Source of the DNA: Clostridiales bacterium
Lineage (GTDB): Bacteria > Bacillota > Clostridia > Peptostreptococcales > Anaerovoracaceae
Reading direction: 5' to 3'
Assembly: GCA_009776955.1 (NCBI GenBank)
Contig: WRMW01000003.1
Coordinates: forward strand, 62,001 to 126,000
Length of the DNA: 64,000 nt
Shown piece after piece: positions 9,051-17,627 of this stretch. The notes under the pieces were generated by a model. That model had not been told where the DNA came from, searched no databases, and saw only the letters and a list, made by a program, of their open reading frames with translations. The translations under genes were made by a program, and so were the position numbers. The first letter of the stretch is position 1; every line of letters begins with the position of its first letter.

Positions 9051-12008
9051 ATGAGGGCAAACAAAGTTGAAGCAATATATGCGGATGAAAAGTTTGAGAG
9101 AATCCGTTTTTATTTTCAAGAGTGTGGCATCAACACGCTTGAGGATTTGTCAACATTCAATTTTAACGATTTGATGTTTGTCCCCGATGTGTCTGAAAAT
9201 GATATAGCCGCCGCAATGGAAGTATTCATAAATGAAAACCTTGATGCACCGTATAATCAGAACCCACCCCATATATATAATGAGGATGAAGCCATTACCA
9301 AAACAGTCGAAAGCAGAGCTGGGGAGCAAGATTGCATTAGCTCCCACGAGATAATTATCAATGAAATCAGAGGTTTACCCTTGTCGAGGAGAGCAAAGAA
9401 TTGTCTGAGTAGGTCAGGCATATTTTCATTGAAGAGATTAAAGGTTTTAAGTGAAGACGATTTGATGAGTATCCAAAGCATGGGAAGGAAGACTTGTGAT
9501 GAAATAATGGCTTTTATAAAATCGCCTCAATCCCAAAAGATTTCGCAAGCCATGGTCTCAGAAGATTATTGTACTTTTGAAAACATGGATATTGCAAGCC
9601 TGCCCTTGTCTGTAAGGGCTATCAACTGCTTAAAACGCGAAGGGATGCTGTCATCACACGAATTATTGTTCCTAAATGAAGACGATTTGATGAGTATCCG
9701 AAACATGGGAAGGAAAACTTGTGATGAAATATTAGACTTTATAAAGTCTATATCTCCCCAACAAGCAAATAGCGGATTGCAATGCCAAATAGAGGGTATA
9801 CACGAATTCAACAAAAGGATTCCAATTCTTTTACTTAGTAGTATTGGAGTTAGCCAAGATGCCATTTCGTTTTTATCCGATAGCGGTTTTAAGGCAATTG
9901 ATGATTTATATGGCAGAAATCTGAGACCGCGTGAATACACCATTATGCGTCCAGTAGTGGAATACTTGAAAACTTCGGTTGTCGACCACTTTGTTGCGGA
10001 AATGTATTCATTAAAAGATCAGTGGAGAACTTGCATTATTGGTCGTGGCAAAGGAGCGACCCTCCAAGAGGTTGGCGAGGAAATCGGTGTCACGCGAGAA
10101 AGGGTTCGGCAAATTGTGGAAAAAGTTTCTCGTCTATTGAGAGGAAGCGCTGATTTAATTGCCGGAGCACTTTTTCAAGCACAAAACAACATTTTTGCGT
10201 TTTCTGATTTAGTGAAGCTATTTAATAACGAAGAAATATCTTTGTGCTATAAACTCGTTCAGCAAGAATCAAGCTATGCAATATATTTCAAATACTCAGA
10301 CAAATTTGTATGTAGTAGTATATATCCGTCTGATGCCCAGCAAACTTTTACTGACTTTGCCTATGAGATTGTAGGCGAAGGGTTTAATTTCAGTGAAAAT
10401 CTTGAACTAATTGAATCTGAATTGCACAAACGTTCGCTGGACTTTTTAGATTTTGAAGATGTCATGAACTTCCTGATTCATGAAGGCTATCACTTTTACG
10501 GCGATTATGTCGCAAAAAGCAAACAGGGTTATGCCAAGATTTGCATCGATGCCGTTAAAACATATTTCCATTTTGATATTAAACTGGATTCCAATAAAGA
10601 TAACGAAGATATGAAAAGGCTTCGCCAAATTATAGACAGGCATTATCAAGGGATACCATTGCCGCCCGACAATAGAACAGTGACCACTGCGATGACGAGA
10701 GATGCGACTAAGATGCTACTATCAGGAAGAGGACGTTATTGCCCTGCTGAAAAAGTGGTTTATTGTGTTGAGCTGTTGAATGAAGTGCGAGATTTCGTAA
10801 ACAGCAGTCCTCAAACATCATTCTACTATGGTGAGCTATACTCTCATTTTGAAGGACGATTTTTAGCTGAAACTAATATACATAACGCACATTTTCTTCA
10901 CGGAATGCTAAAATGCCTTTTCCCCGATGACTATGTATACGAAAGGGATTTGTTTGTTAAAAGCGGCTCTGTAAGACAGGATGTTGGCGATAGGCTGGAA
11001 ACTATTCTGAAAAAGCAAGGGGGTGCCATGACAAAAGCCGAGATTCGGAAAGCGATACCTGGCATCAATGACTTTGTTTTTACTTTCGCCGCTATGCGTC
11101 TGCCTGAAGTAATCCAATGGGATCATAATGAGCTTAACCACATTCACAATCTTGATTTGACTTCTGAGGATTTAGCCTTGTTAGGAAATCTCATAAAGCA
11201 TCAAACCTACACACATCAAGGGTATTGTAGCGATGCACTTTTGTATGCCGTAGCGAAAGAGCATTGCCAAGATTTATTTCAACGAAACCGCATTCAAAAC
11301 GCTCGCAATCTTTACTATATTGCAAGCTACTATTTCGGCGGGAATTATCGCTTCAGGCGACCTCACATTATCACAAACGACTTCCCCATAAAGGATTTAT
11401 CGGTGGTTAATATCGCCCGCGTATTGTTGAATAATGAATATAGGTTGAATTATGAAGAGTATATCACTATGGCAAATAACCTCGGGTGGGCAGGCGGCAC
11501 ATTGCATTCTGTATTTTCAGAATTGCAAAAGGACTATGTACGCATTTCGGGAAATGATTATATAAATAAAGAACATTTCAATATACCTGATTCAACAATA
11601 GAAGTGCTAAATGGTTTACTTTTTGGTTTTCTGGCAAGCACTGGGTATTATGCGATTGTCAGTATATTCGATTATGAAGACTTCCCAAAGTGCGAATACT
11701 CGTGGAACGAGTTCTTGATAGAATCAATAATTACTGAATGTAACACAGATTATCGCACTATCTCTCCTCAAGTCAACGGGCGACGTCACCAAAGAGGCAT
11801 TATCGTTCCTCAAGATAGCCCTTATCATTCGTTAGAAGATTTGGTTGTTGATGTTTTGAAAAGAAATAATATTTATTCAATTTCCGAATCGGGCTTAGAA
11901 AGATTTTTGAGAGTGAATGGAATTATAACAACCGTGTTTCCGCAGGAGTTATTTGAATGTCCTAAAATGGTTTACAAAAATGAGAATTTTACTATTAAGC
12001 GAGAATAG
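9051..12008 (+). CDS. 985-aa protein with two alpha-CTD-like repeats and a sigma region-4-like HTH
   Basis: Residues ~104-157 and ~179-232 are two tandem copies of an RNA polymerase alpha-CTD-like helix-hairpin-helix module (LPLSRRAKNCLSRSGI and LPLSVRAINCLKREGM, each ending MGRKTCDEI). Their coding DNA is nearly identical around 9453-9523 and 9678-9748. Residues ~332-366 (GATLQEVGEEIGVTRERVRQ) look like sigma-70 region 4. The remaining ~600 residues are unrecognised and could include a nuclease or further DNA-binding domains. RBS AAGGA precedes the ATG. As the last gene of the island it is the largest candidate effector. It could read promoters, contact RNA polymerase or simply bind DNA; none is shown. 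Confidence 0.85.
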   Translation: MRANKVEAIYADEKFERIRFYFQECGINTLEDLSTFNFNDLMFVPDVSENDIAAAMEVFINENLDAPYNQNPPHIYNEDEAITKTVESRAGEQDCISSHEIIINEIRGLPLSRRAKNCLSRSGIFSLKRLKVLSEDDLMSIQSMGRKTCDEIMAFIKSPQSQKISQAMVSEDYCTFENMDIASLPLSVRAINCLKREGMLSSHELLFLNEDDLMSIRNMGRKTCDEILDFIKSISPQQANSGLQCQIEGIHEFNKRIPILLLSSIGVSQDAISFLSDSGFKAIDDLYGRNLRPREYTIMRPVVEYLKTSVVDHFVAEMYSLKDQWRTCIIGRGKGATLQEVGEEIGVTRERVRQIVEKVSRLLRGSADLIAGALFQAQNNIFAFSDLVKLFNNEEISLCYKLVQQESSYAIYFKYSDKFVCSSIYPSDAQQTFTDFAYEIVGEGFNFSENLELIESELHKRSLDFLDFEDVMNFLIHEGYHFYGDYVAKSKQGYAKICIDAVKTYFHFDIKLDSNKDNEDMKRLRQIIDRHYQGIPLPPDNRTVTTAMTRDATKMLLSGRGRYCPAEKVVYCVELLNEVRDFVNSSPQTSFYYGELYSHFEGRFLAETNIHNAHFLHGMLKCLFPDDYVYERDLFVKSGSVRQDVGDRLETILKKQGGAMTKAEIRKAIPGINDFVFTFAAMRLPEVIQWDHNELNHIHNLDLTSEDLALLGNLIKHQTYTHQGYCSDALLYAVAKEHCQDLFQRNRIQNARNLYYIASYYFGGNYRFRRPHIITNDFPIKDLSVVNIARVLLNNEYRLNYEEYITMANNLGWAGGTLHSVFSELQKDYVRISGNDYINKEHFNIPDSTIEVLNGLLFGFLASTGYYAIVSIFDYEDFPKCEYSWNEFLIESIITECNTDYRTISPQVNGRRHQRGIIVPQDSPYHSLEDLVVDVLKRNNIYSISESGLERFLRVNGIITTVFPQELFECPKMVYKNENFTIKRE

Positions 12009-12068
12009 CCCAAACTCATTCTGGCGATCTGTTATATCGAGTATGTGCGCCCTTTCGCCACTCAATAC

Positions 12069-13634
12069 TCACTCCCATTCCACCGTCGCCGGGGGTTTTG
12101 ATGTGATGTCGTAGACTATGCGGCTTACGGACGGTATCTCGCTTGTTATCCGTGAGGATATGCGGCTTAGGGTTTTGTGCGGGAGGGGGGTGTACTCGCA
12201 GGTCATGAAGTCGTCGGTGGTTACGGCGCGGAGGGCGATGACGGGGTCGTAGGTTCTGTCGTCGCCTTTGACGCCCACGGAGCGGGTGTCGGTCAGGACG
12301 GCGAAGTATTGGTCGGGGCGGGGCCTTGTGCCGGCAAGTTCTTCGCGGAATATGGCGTCGGCTGCGCGCAGGACTTCGAGCTTGGCCTCCGTGACATCGC
12401 CCATGATGCGGATGGCAAGGCCTGGCCCCGGAAAAGGCTGGCGGTTCACGAGGGATGCCGGCAGCCCCAGTTTTTTTCCGAGTATGCGGACTTCATCTTT
12501 GAAAAGCCCTGACAGCGGCTCGATAACTTCGTCAAATGCAAGGCTTTCGGGGAGGCCGCCGACATTGTGGTGGCTCTTGATGGTGGCGCCGTGAACGCCG
12601 CCGGATTCCACGATGTCGGGGTATATGGTGCCTTGCGCCAAGAGGGGTATGTCACCTAGCTTTGTGGCTTCATCTTCAAAGACACGGATAAATTCCTCGC
12701 CTATTAGCTTCCGCTTTAGCTCGGGGTCCGCCACGCCTTTAAGCCTTGCGAGGAAGCGTTTTTGGGCGTTGATGCGTACGAAGCGGAGGCGGCGTTTTGA
12801 GAACACGCGTTCTATTTCGTCGCCCTCGTTCAGGCGCATAAAGCCGTGGTCCACAAAGATACAGGTTAGCCTGTCGGGCACGGCCTTGGACAGAAGGCTC
12901 GCGCACACCGACGAGTCCACACCGCCGGAGAGGGCGAGAAGGATCTTCCTGTCGCCGGCCTGCTGCCGTATCTGGGATATCTGGCTTTCTATATAATCGT
13001 CCAATTTGTAGTCGCCCGACGCTCCGCAGACGTCGTATATGAACCTCTGCATAATTTCGCGCCCGCCCTCTGTATGGGCGGTTTCGGGGTGGAATTGTAC
13101 GCCGTAGAGTTTTCTGTCGGCATCTTCGCAGGCGGCGATGCATAAGGGGGAGGTTGCGGTGACGGTAAAGCCTTTGGGGAGACGCGTTACGGCGTCGCGG
13201 TGGCTCATTAGAGCGTCAAAGGGCTCGCCGCCTGCGGGCGATTGGCCGCAGGGGTCGCCCCTACGTCCGATGCAGAACAGAGCCGACGGCTCGCCTTTCA
13301 CCACGGGCGTCACCATGACCCGCCCATACTCGCCCGCTTCACCGGGCGCTACTTCGCCGCCTAGCATATGGCACATCATCTGCATTCCGTAGCATATGCC
13401 GAGGATAGGAATGCCGAGCGAGAATAACGCAGGGTCGCATTTGGGCGAATCGGGCAGATACACGCTGTTCGGCCCGCCCGTCAAAATGACGCCAATCGGA
13501 GCCAAACGCCGTATCTCGTCCACCCCGATATCCCCCGCCCTTATCTCCGAATAGACGGACAGCCCCCTTACCGCCCGTGCGATAAGTTCCTTATACTGGC
13601 CGCCAAAGTCAAGCACCAACACACGCTCGTTCAT
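12069..13634 (-). CDS. guaA: GMP synthase (glutamine-hydrolysing)
   Basis: 521 residues. The N-terminal class I amidotransferase has the GICYGMQ elbow and FHPETAH. The ATP-pyrophosphatase domain has the SGGVDSS loop, and the C-terminal dimerisation domain ends in the typical TVEWE. It converts XMP to GMP using glutamine. It is the last gene of the glnA-guaA array, 30 bp after dapF, and is convergent with the methyltransferase island. Odd feature: between SALF and DALMSHRD there is an extra ~14-residue Gly/Pro/Arg-rich stretch encoded by a hairpin-forming DNA segment (see 13231-13266). It lies between secondary-structure elements of the amidotransferase domain, so activity is probably retained. 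Confidence 0.96.
   Translation of the reverse strand: MNERVLVLDFGGQYKELIARAVRGLSVYSEIRAGDIGVDEIRRLAPIGVILTGGPNSVYLPDSPKCDPALFSLGIPILGICYGMQMMCHMLGGEVAPGEAGEYGRVMVTPVVKGEPSALFCIGRRGDPCGQSPAGGEPFDALMSHRDAVTRLPKGFTVTATSPLCIAACEDADRKLYGVQFHPETAHTEGGREIMQRFIYDVCGASGDYKLDDYIESQISQIRQQAGDRKILLALSGGVDSSVCASLLSKAVPDRLTCIFVDHGFMRLNEGDEIERVFSKRRLRFVRINAQKRFLARLKGVADPELKRKLIGEEFIRVFEDEATKLGDIPLLAQGTIYPDIVESGGVHGATIKSHHNVGGLPESLAFDEVIEPLSGLFKDEVRILGKKLGLPASLVNRQPFPGPGLAIRIMGDVTEAKLEVLRAADAIFREELAGTRPRPDQYFAVLTDTRSVGVKGDDRTYDPVIALRAVTTDDFMTCEYTPLPHKTLSRISSRITSEIPSVSRIVYDITSKPPATVEWE
13231..13266. repeat. In-frame hairpin repeat inside guaA
   Basis: CCTGCGG (13231-13237) and CCGCAGG (13246-13252) form a 7-bp stem with an 8-base loop, followed by GGGTCGCCCCTAC. 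It has the look of a small dispersed palindromic repeat that inserted into the amidotransferase domain without breaking frame. No second copy is seen in this window, so its repetitive nature is inferred. Confidence 0.45.
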
Positions 13635-13664
13635 ATTCTCACCTCGCTCATACCCTCACCTCGC

Positions 13665-14519
13665 TCATATCTCCACCGTTCCGTCAAAAACTTTTATGCA
13701 ATCGCCTGTCATATAGACAGCTTCGTCCGTATAATTAATCGTCAAATCGCCGCCAGGCAGTTGCACCCTGACATCCGAGCCTTTGTCGCAATGCCCGTTC
13801 AGGACCGCCGCCACGACCGCGGCGCAGGCGCCGGTTCCGCATGACTGCGTCTCCCCGCTGCCACGTTCCCACACCCGCATCTTCAAATGGTCCCTGCCCA
13901 CGACATCGACAAACTCGGCATTGACCCTGTCGGGGAATATCGCGTCGTTCTCGAACAGGGGACCCACCCTGCCCAAGTCCAAGCCGTCCAGATCCATCAC
14001 GCCCAAGTCATCACAAAAGACCACGGCATGGGGGTTGCCCATGGACACGCAGGTGATTTCATAATCAATGCCGCCGATGGTCACCGCCCTTGCGACCACG
14101 CTGTCCCCCGTCAGCCTGACCGGTATTTTTTCGGGGCGTAGCTCTGCCTGCCCCATATCGACCTTTACCGAGGACACCGCCCCGTTCTTCGTGGCCAGGA
14201 ATAATTTTTTGACGCCGCTAAGGGTTTCGACGCTCATTTCCGACTTCTTCACGACCCCGCTGTCATACAGATACTTCGCCACGCAGCGGATTGCGTTGCC
14301 GCACATATTGCCCTCGCTTCCGTCGATGTTGAACATACGCATCTTCGCGTCGGCGGTTTCCGAGGGGAGCATCAGCACGACACCGTCACCCCCAATGCCC
14401 TTGTTCCTGTCGGAAAGCAATATTGTCAGCGATTCCGGCGAATTGATCTTGTTGTCGAAGCAATCGAAGAATATGTAATCGTTGCCGCAGCCGTGCATTT
14501 TTGTGAAATTTAGCTTCAT
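13665..14519 (-). other. dapF: Diaminopimelate epimerase domain with its own internal start
   Basis: The 284-residue DapF portion starts at an ATG with Shine-Dalgarno GAGAGGTG at 14525-14532, spacing 5 bp, even though the upstream carB frame reads through without a stop. It has KMHGCGNDYIFFD at the N-terminus and the full length of the family. So a free DapF by internal initiation is as likely as a functional fusion. Confidence 0.75.
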
Positions 14520-17500
14520 GCGTTCACCTCTCAAACAATTGATGTCTATCAGTTCCGTATTGATTTCGCTGTACTCTGACAGCAGGCTGTCCGCGAGCGC
14601 GTTCGCCGTGTCAACCGAGGTCAGGCAGGGTATGCCGAGCGAGCAGGCCTTTCTGCGTATCTTCACATCGTCGAAGGTGGGGTCCGTGTCCCTGTCGGAC
14701 GTTGAGACGATATAGCTGAGTTTCCCGCTTTCAAGCAATGTGGCGGTGTTTCTCTCCGCGCAGTCCCGCATCTTCTCCACAATCTCCGCATTAAAGCCCC
14801 TTTCCGCTAAAAATTGTGCCGTGCCCCTCGTCGCGTAAAGCGAGAACCCGCACCGGGCGAGTTTTCCCGCCACGTCCACGATCTCCGGCTTGTCGTGGTC
14901 ACGCACGGTTATCAGCACCCCTCCGTCCATGTTCATCTTATAGCCCGCGGCGACAAGCCCCTTGTAAAGCGCTTCCTCAAGGTTCTTGCCGAGCCCAAGC
15001 ACCTCGCCCGTGGACTTCATTTCGGGGCCCAGATGCGTATCGACGCCCGACAGCTTCTCGAAGGAGAACACCGGCACTTTGGCGGCAAAGTATGGCGGTA
15101 TTTTTCCGATTCCGCATGAATATCCAAGAGCCGAAAGCTCGTCCCCGACGCTTACCCTTGTCGCGAGCTCGCACATCGGCACGCCTGTGATCTTGCTGAT
15201 ATAGGGGACGGTTCGCGACGCCCTCGGATTGACCTCGATTACATAGATGTCGTTCTCGTAAAGGACGTACTGGATGTTTATGATGCCCTTGACATCGAGC
15301 GCCATGCAGATTTTTTCCGTAATCCCGAAAATCCTCTCGGCCATCACATCGTCTATGTTCAGCGCGGGATATACGGCAATGCTGTCGCCCGAATGCACGC
15401 CCGTCCTCTCGATATGCTCCATAATGCCGGGTATCAACACGTCCCGCCCGTCGCATATGGCATCGACCTCAAACTCAAGCCCCTCGATATATTTGTCAAT
15501 CAATATGGGGCCTTGCTGCTTTTGTCTCAGAATGATGCCTAGGTACTCGCGGATGTCCTCCGCCGTGAACGCGATTATCATGTTTTGGCCGCCGAGCACA
15601 TAGGACGGCCGCATCAGCACAGGATAGCCAAGTTTTTCAGCGGCGGAAAGCGCCTCCGCCTCCGACATGACGCCGTAACCCTCCGGGCGTTTGACGCCGA
15701 GCCGCCCCAGGAGGCCGTCGAAACGATCTCTGTCCTCGCAGATGTCGATGCTGTCCGCGGATGTCCCGATTATTCTCACGCCGCGTTCATGCAGCTGCTT
15801 CGTAAGCTTGATTGCCGTGCCGCCGCCGAACGCCACAACCACCCCGACAGGCTTCTCGACCTCAACCACGCCCATAACGTCCTCGATGCACAGTGGCTCG
15901 AAATACAGTCTGTCCGCGGTGTCGAAGTCCGTGGAGACGGTCTCTGGGTTGTTGTTTATAACGACCACCTCGTACCCCATGCTTTTGAGGGTCCAAACGC
16001 AATGCACGCAGGCGTAGTCGAACTCGATGCCTTGGCCTATGCGTATCGGCCCTGAACCGAGCACAATAATTCTCGGTTTTTCGCTACGTTCCACGAATGG
16101 ACGAGCCTCGTCCTCGATGCCGTCCTGGATCGAATAGAAATACGGCGTCTGTGCCTCGAACTCGGCAGCGCAGGTGTCCACCATTTTATATATAGGGGGG
16201 GCGGGGTCGGGTGAATCGCCCGACCAAGCTGCGATATTTGCGAGCCCGTGCAGAAACCAACGATCCACTTTTGTAATCATATGCAGCTCGTCCACATCAA
16301 ACCCACGCTTCAACGCCTCATACAATACAAACGCACGTTCGTCGGTCACGGCATGGCATAATTCTCGTATCTCGCCGTCGGTTTTTGCGGATAAGTGTGG
16401 CAGATCGAGGTTCGTCACGCCAAGCTCCGCACCGCGTACGGCTTTCAGCAGCGCATCCTCGAATGTGTCGGCGATTGCCATGACCTCGCCTGTCGCTTTC
16501 ATCTGCGTGCCAAGGTCCCTTTTCGCGTACACGAATTTGTCGAATGGCCATTTGGGGAGCTTGACCGCCACGTAGTCCAAGGCCGGCTCGAAAGCGGCGA
16601 AGGTCGTGCCGGTGACGGCGTTCGGTATCTCGTCGAGGTTGTAGCCTATGGCGATCTTGGTCGCAACTTTTGCTATGGGGTAGCCTGTCGCCTTGCTTGC
16701 AAGCGCCGACGATCGCGACACGCGCGGGTTTACCTCTATCACGGCGTAGTCGAAGCTGTGCGGGTGCAGAGCGAACTGGCAATTGCACCCGCCGAACACG
16801 CCGAGCTCGCGGATGATGTCCAATGCCGCAGAACGTAGCATCTGGTATTCCTTGTCCGCCAAGGTGACAGTGGGCGCTATGACTATGCTGTCGCCGGTGT
16901 GGACGCCCACGGGGTCAAAGTTCTCCATCGAGCAGACGGTGATGGCGTTCCCGGCGCGATCCCTCATCACCTCAAATTCTATCTCCTTCCACCCCGCTAT
17001 GGACTTCTCGACCAATATCTGATTTATGGGCGAGAGGGAAAGGCCGTTCGACGCGATTTTTCTTAGCGCGTCCTCGTCCTCTGCGATGCCGCCGCCGCTG
17101 CCGCCCAAAGTGAAAGCGGGACGGACGATAACGGGATATCCAGTCTCGGCGGCGACCCCCACCGCCCCCTCGACATCGACCGCGATGGCGGACGGTATTA
17201 CCGGCTGACCAATCGCCTGCATCGTATCCTTGAATATCTGCCTGTCCTCCGCTTTGTCGATAGCCTCTGGCGTGGACCCAAGCAGACGCACCCCCATCCT
17301 GTCAAGAAAGCCCTCCCTCGCAAGCTTCATGCACAGGGTAAGCCCGGTCTGCCCGCCAAGGCCGGACAGGATGCTGTCGGGCCGCTCCTTTTCGATAATC
17401 CGCTTGACCGTCGTAAGCGTCAGCGGCTCTATGTAAATCCTGTCCGCGATATTGCTGTCGGTCATAATGGTGGCGGGATTTGAGTTGACGAGGACTATCT

Positions 17501-17627
17501 CGATGCCTTCCTCGCGGAGGACACGGCAGGCCTGCGTGCCCGCATAATCGAACTCCGCCGCCTGCCCTATCACAATGGGGCCGGAGCCGATGACCAACAC
17601 TTTCTTTATCGACCTATCCCTTGGCAT
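13665..17627 (-). CDS. carB: Carbamoyl-phosphate synthase large subunit fused in frame to diaminopimelate epimerase
   Basis: One open frame of 1320 codons. Residues 1-1036 are CarB: two ATP-grasp halves beginning KKVLVIGSGPIVIGQ and ending in the MGS-like allosteric domain. Residues 1037-1320 are a complete DapF with both catalytic cysteines (MCGNAIRC and QSCGTGACA). CarB makes carbamoyl phosphate from glutamine-derived ammonia; DapF epimerises LL- to meso-diaminopimelate. I know of no natural reason to fuse them. GAGAGGTG lies 5 bp before the internal ATG of DapF, so DapF may also be made separately after loss of the carB stop. The CarB start at 17627 overlaps carA by 14 bp. A sequencing indel is not needed to explain it, but a lost stop codon is. 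Confidence 0.9.
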   Translation of the reverse strand: MPRDRSIKKVLVIGSGPIVIGQAAEFDYAGTQACRVLREEGIEIVLVNSNPATIMTDSNIADRIYIEPLTLTTVKRIIEKERPDSILSGLGGQTGLTLCMKLAREGFLDRMGVRLLGSTPEAIDKAEDRQIFKDTMQAIGQPVIPSAIAVDVEGAVGVAAETGYPVIVRPAFTLGGSGGGIAEDEDALRKIASNGLSLSPINQILVEKSIAGWKEIEFEVMRDRAGNAITVCSMENFDPVGVHTGDSIVIAPTVTLADKEYQMLRSAALDIIRELGVFGGCNCQFALHPHSFDYAVIEVNPRVSRSSALASKATGYPIAKVATKIAIGYNLDEIPNAVTGTTFAAFEPALDYVAVKLPKWPFDKFVYAKRDLGTQMKATGEVMAIADTFEDALLKAVRGAELGVTNLDLPHLSAKTDGEIRELCHAVTDERAFVLYEALKRGFDVDELHMITKVDRWFLHGLANIAAWSGDSPDPAPPIYKMVDTCAAEFEAQTPYFYSIQDGIEDEARPFVERSEKPRIIVLGSGPIRIGQGIEFDYACVHCVWTLKSMGYEVVVINNNPETVSTDFDTADRLYFEPLCIEDVMGVVEVEKPVGVVVAFGGGTAIKLTKQLHERGVRIIGTSADSIDICEDRDRFDGLLGRLGVKRPEGYGVMSEAEALSAAEKLGYPVLMRPSYVLGGQNMIIAFTAEDIREYLGIILRQKQQGPILIDKYIEGLEFEVDAICDGRDVLIPGIMEHIERTGVHSGDSIAVYPALNIDDVMAERIFGITEKICMALDVKGIINIQYVLYENDIYVIEVNPRASRTVPYISKITGVPMCELATRVSVGDELSALGYSCGIGKIPPYFAAKVPVFSFEKLSGVDTHLGPEMKSTGEVLGLGKNLEEALYKGLVAAGYKMNMDGGVLITVRDHDKPEIVDVAGKLARCGFSLYATRGTAQFLAERGFNAEIVEKMRDCAERNTATLLESGKLSYIVSTSDRDTDPTFDDVKIRRKACSLGIPCLTSVDTANALADSLLSEYSEINTELIDINCLRGERMKLNFTKMHGCGNDYIFFDCFDNKINSPESLTILLSDRNKGIGGDGVVLMLPSETADAKMRMFNIDGSEGNMCGNAIRCVAKYLYDSGVVKKSEMSVETLSGVKKLFLATKNGAVSSVKVDMGQAELRPEKIPVRLTGDSVVARAVTIGGIDYEITCVSMGNPHAVVFCDDLGVMDLDGLDLGRVGPLFENDAIFPDRVNAEFVDVVGRDHLKMRVWERGSGETQSCGTGACAAVVAAVLNGHCDKGSDVRVQLPGGDLTINYTDEAVYMTGDCIKVFDGTVEI

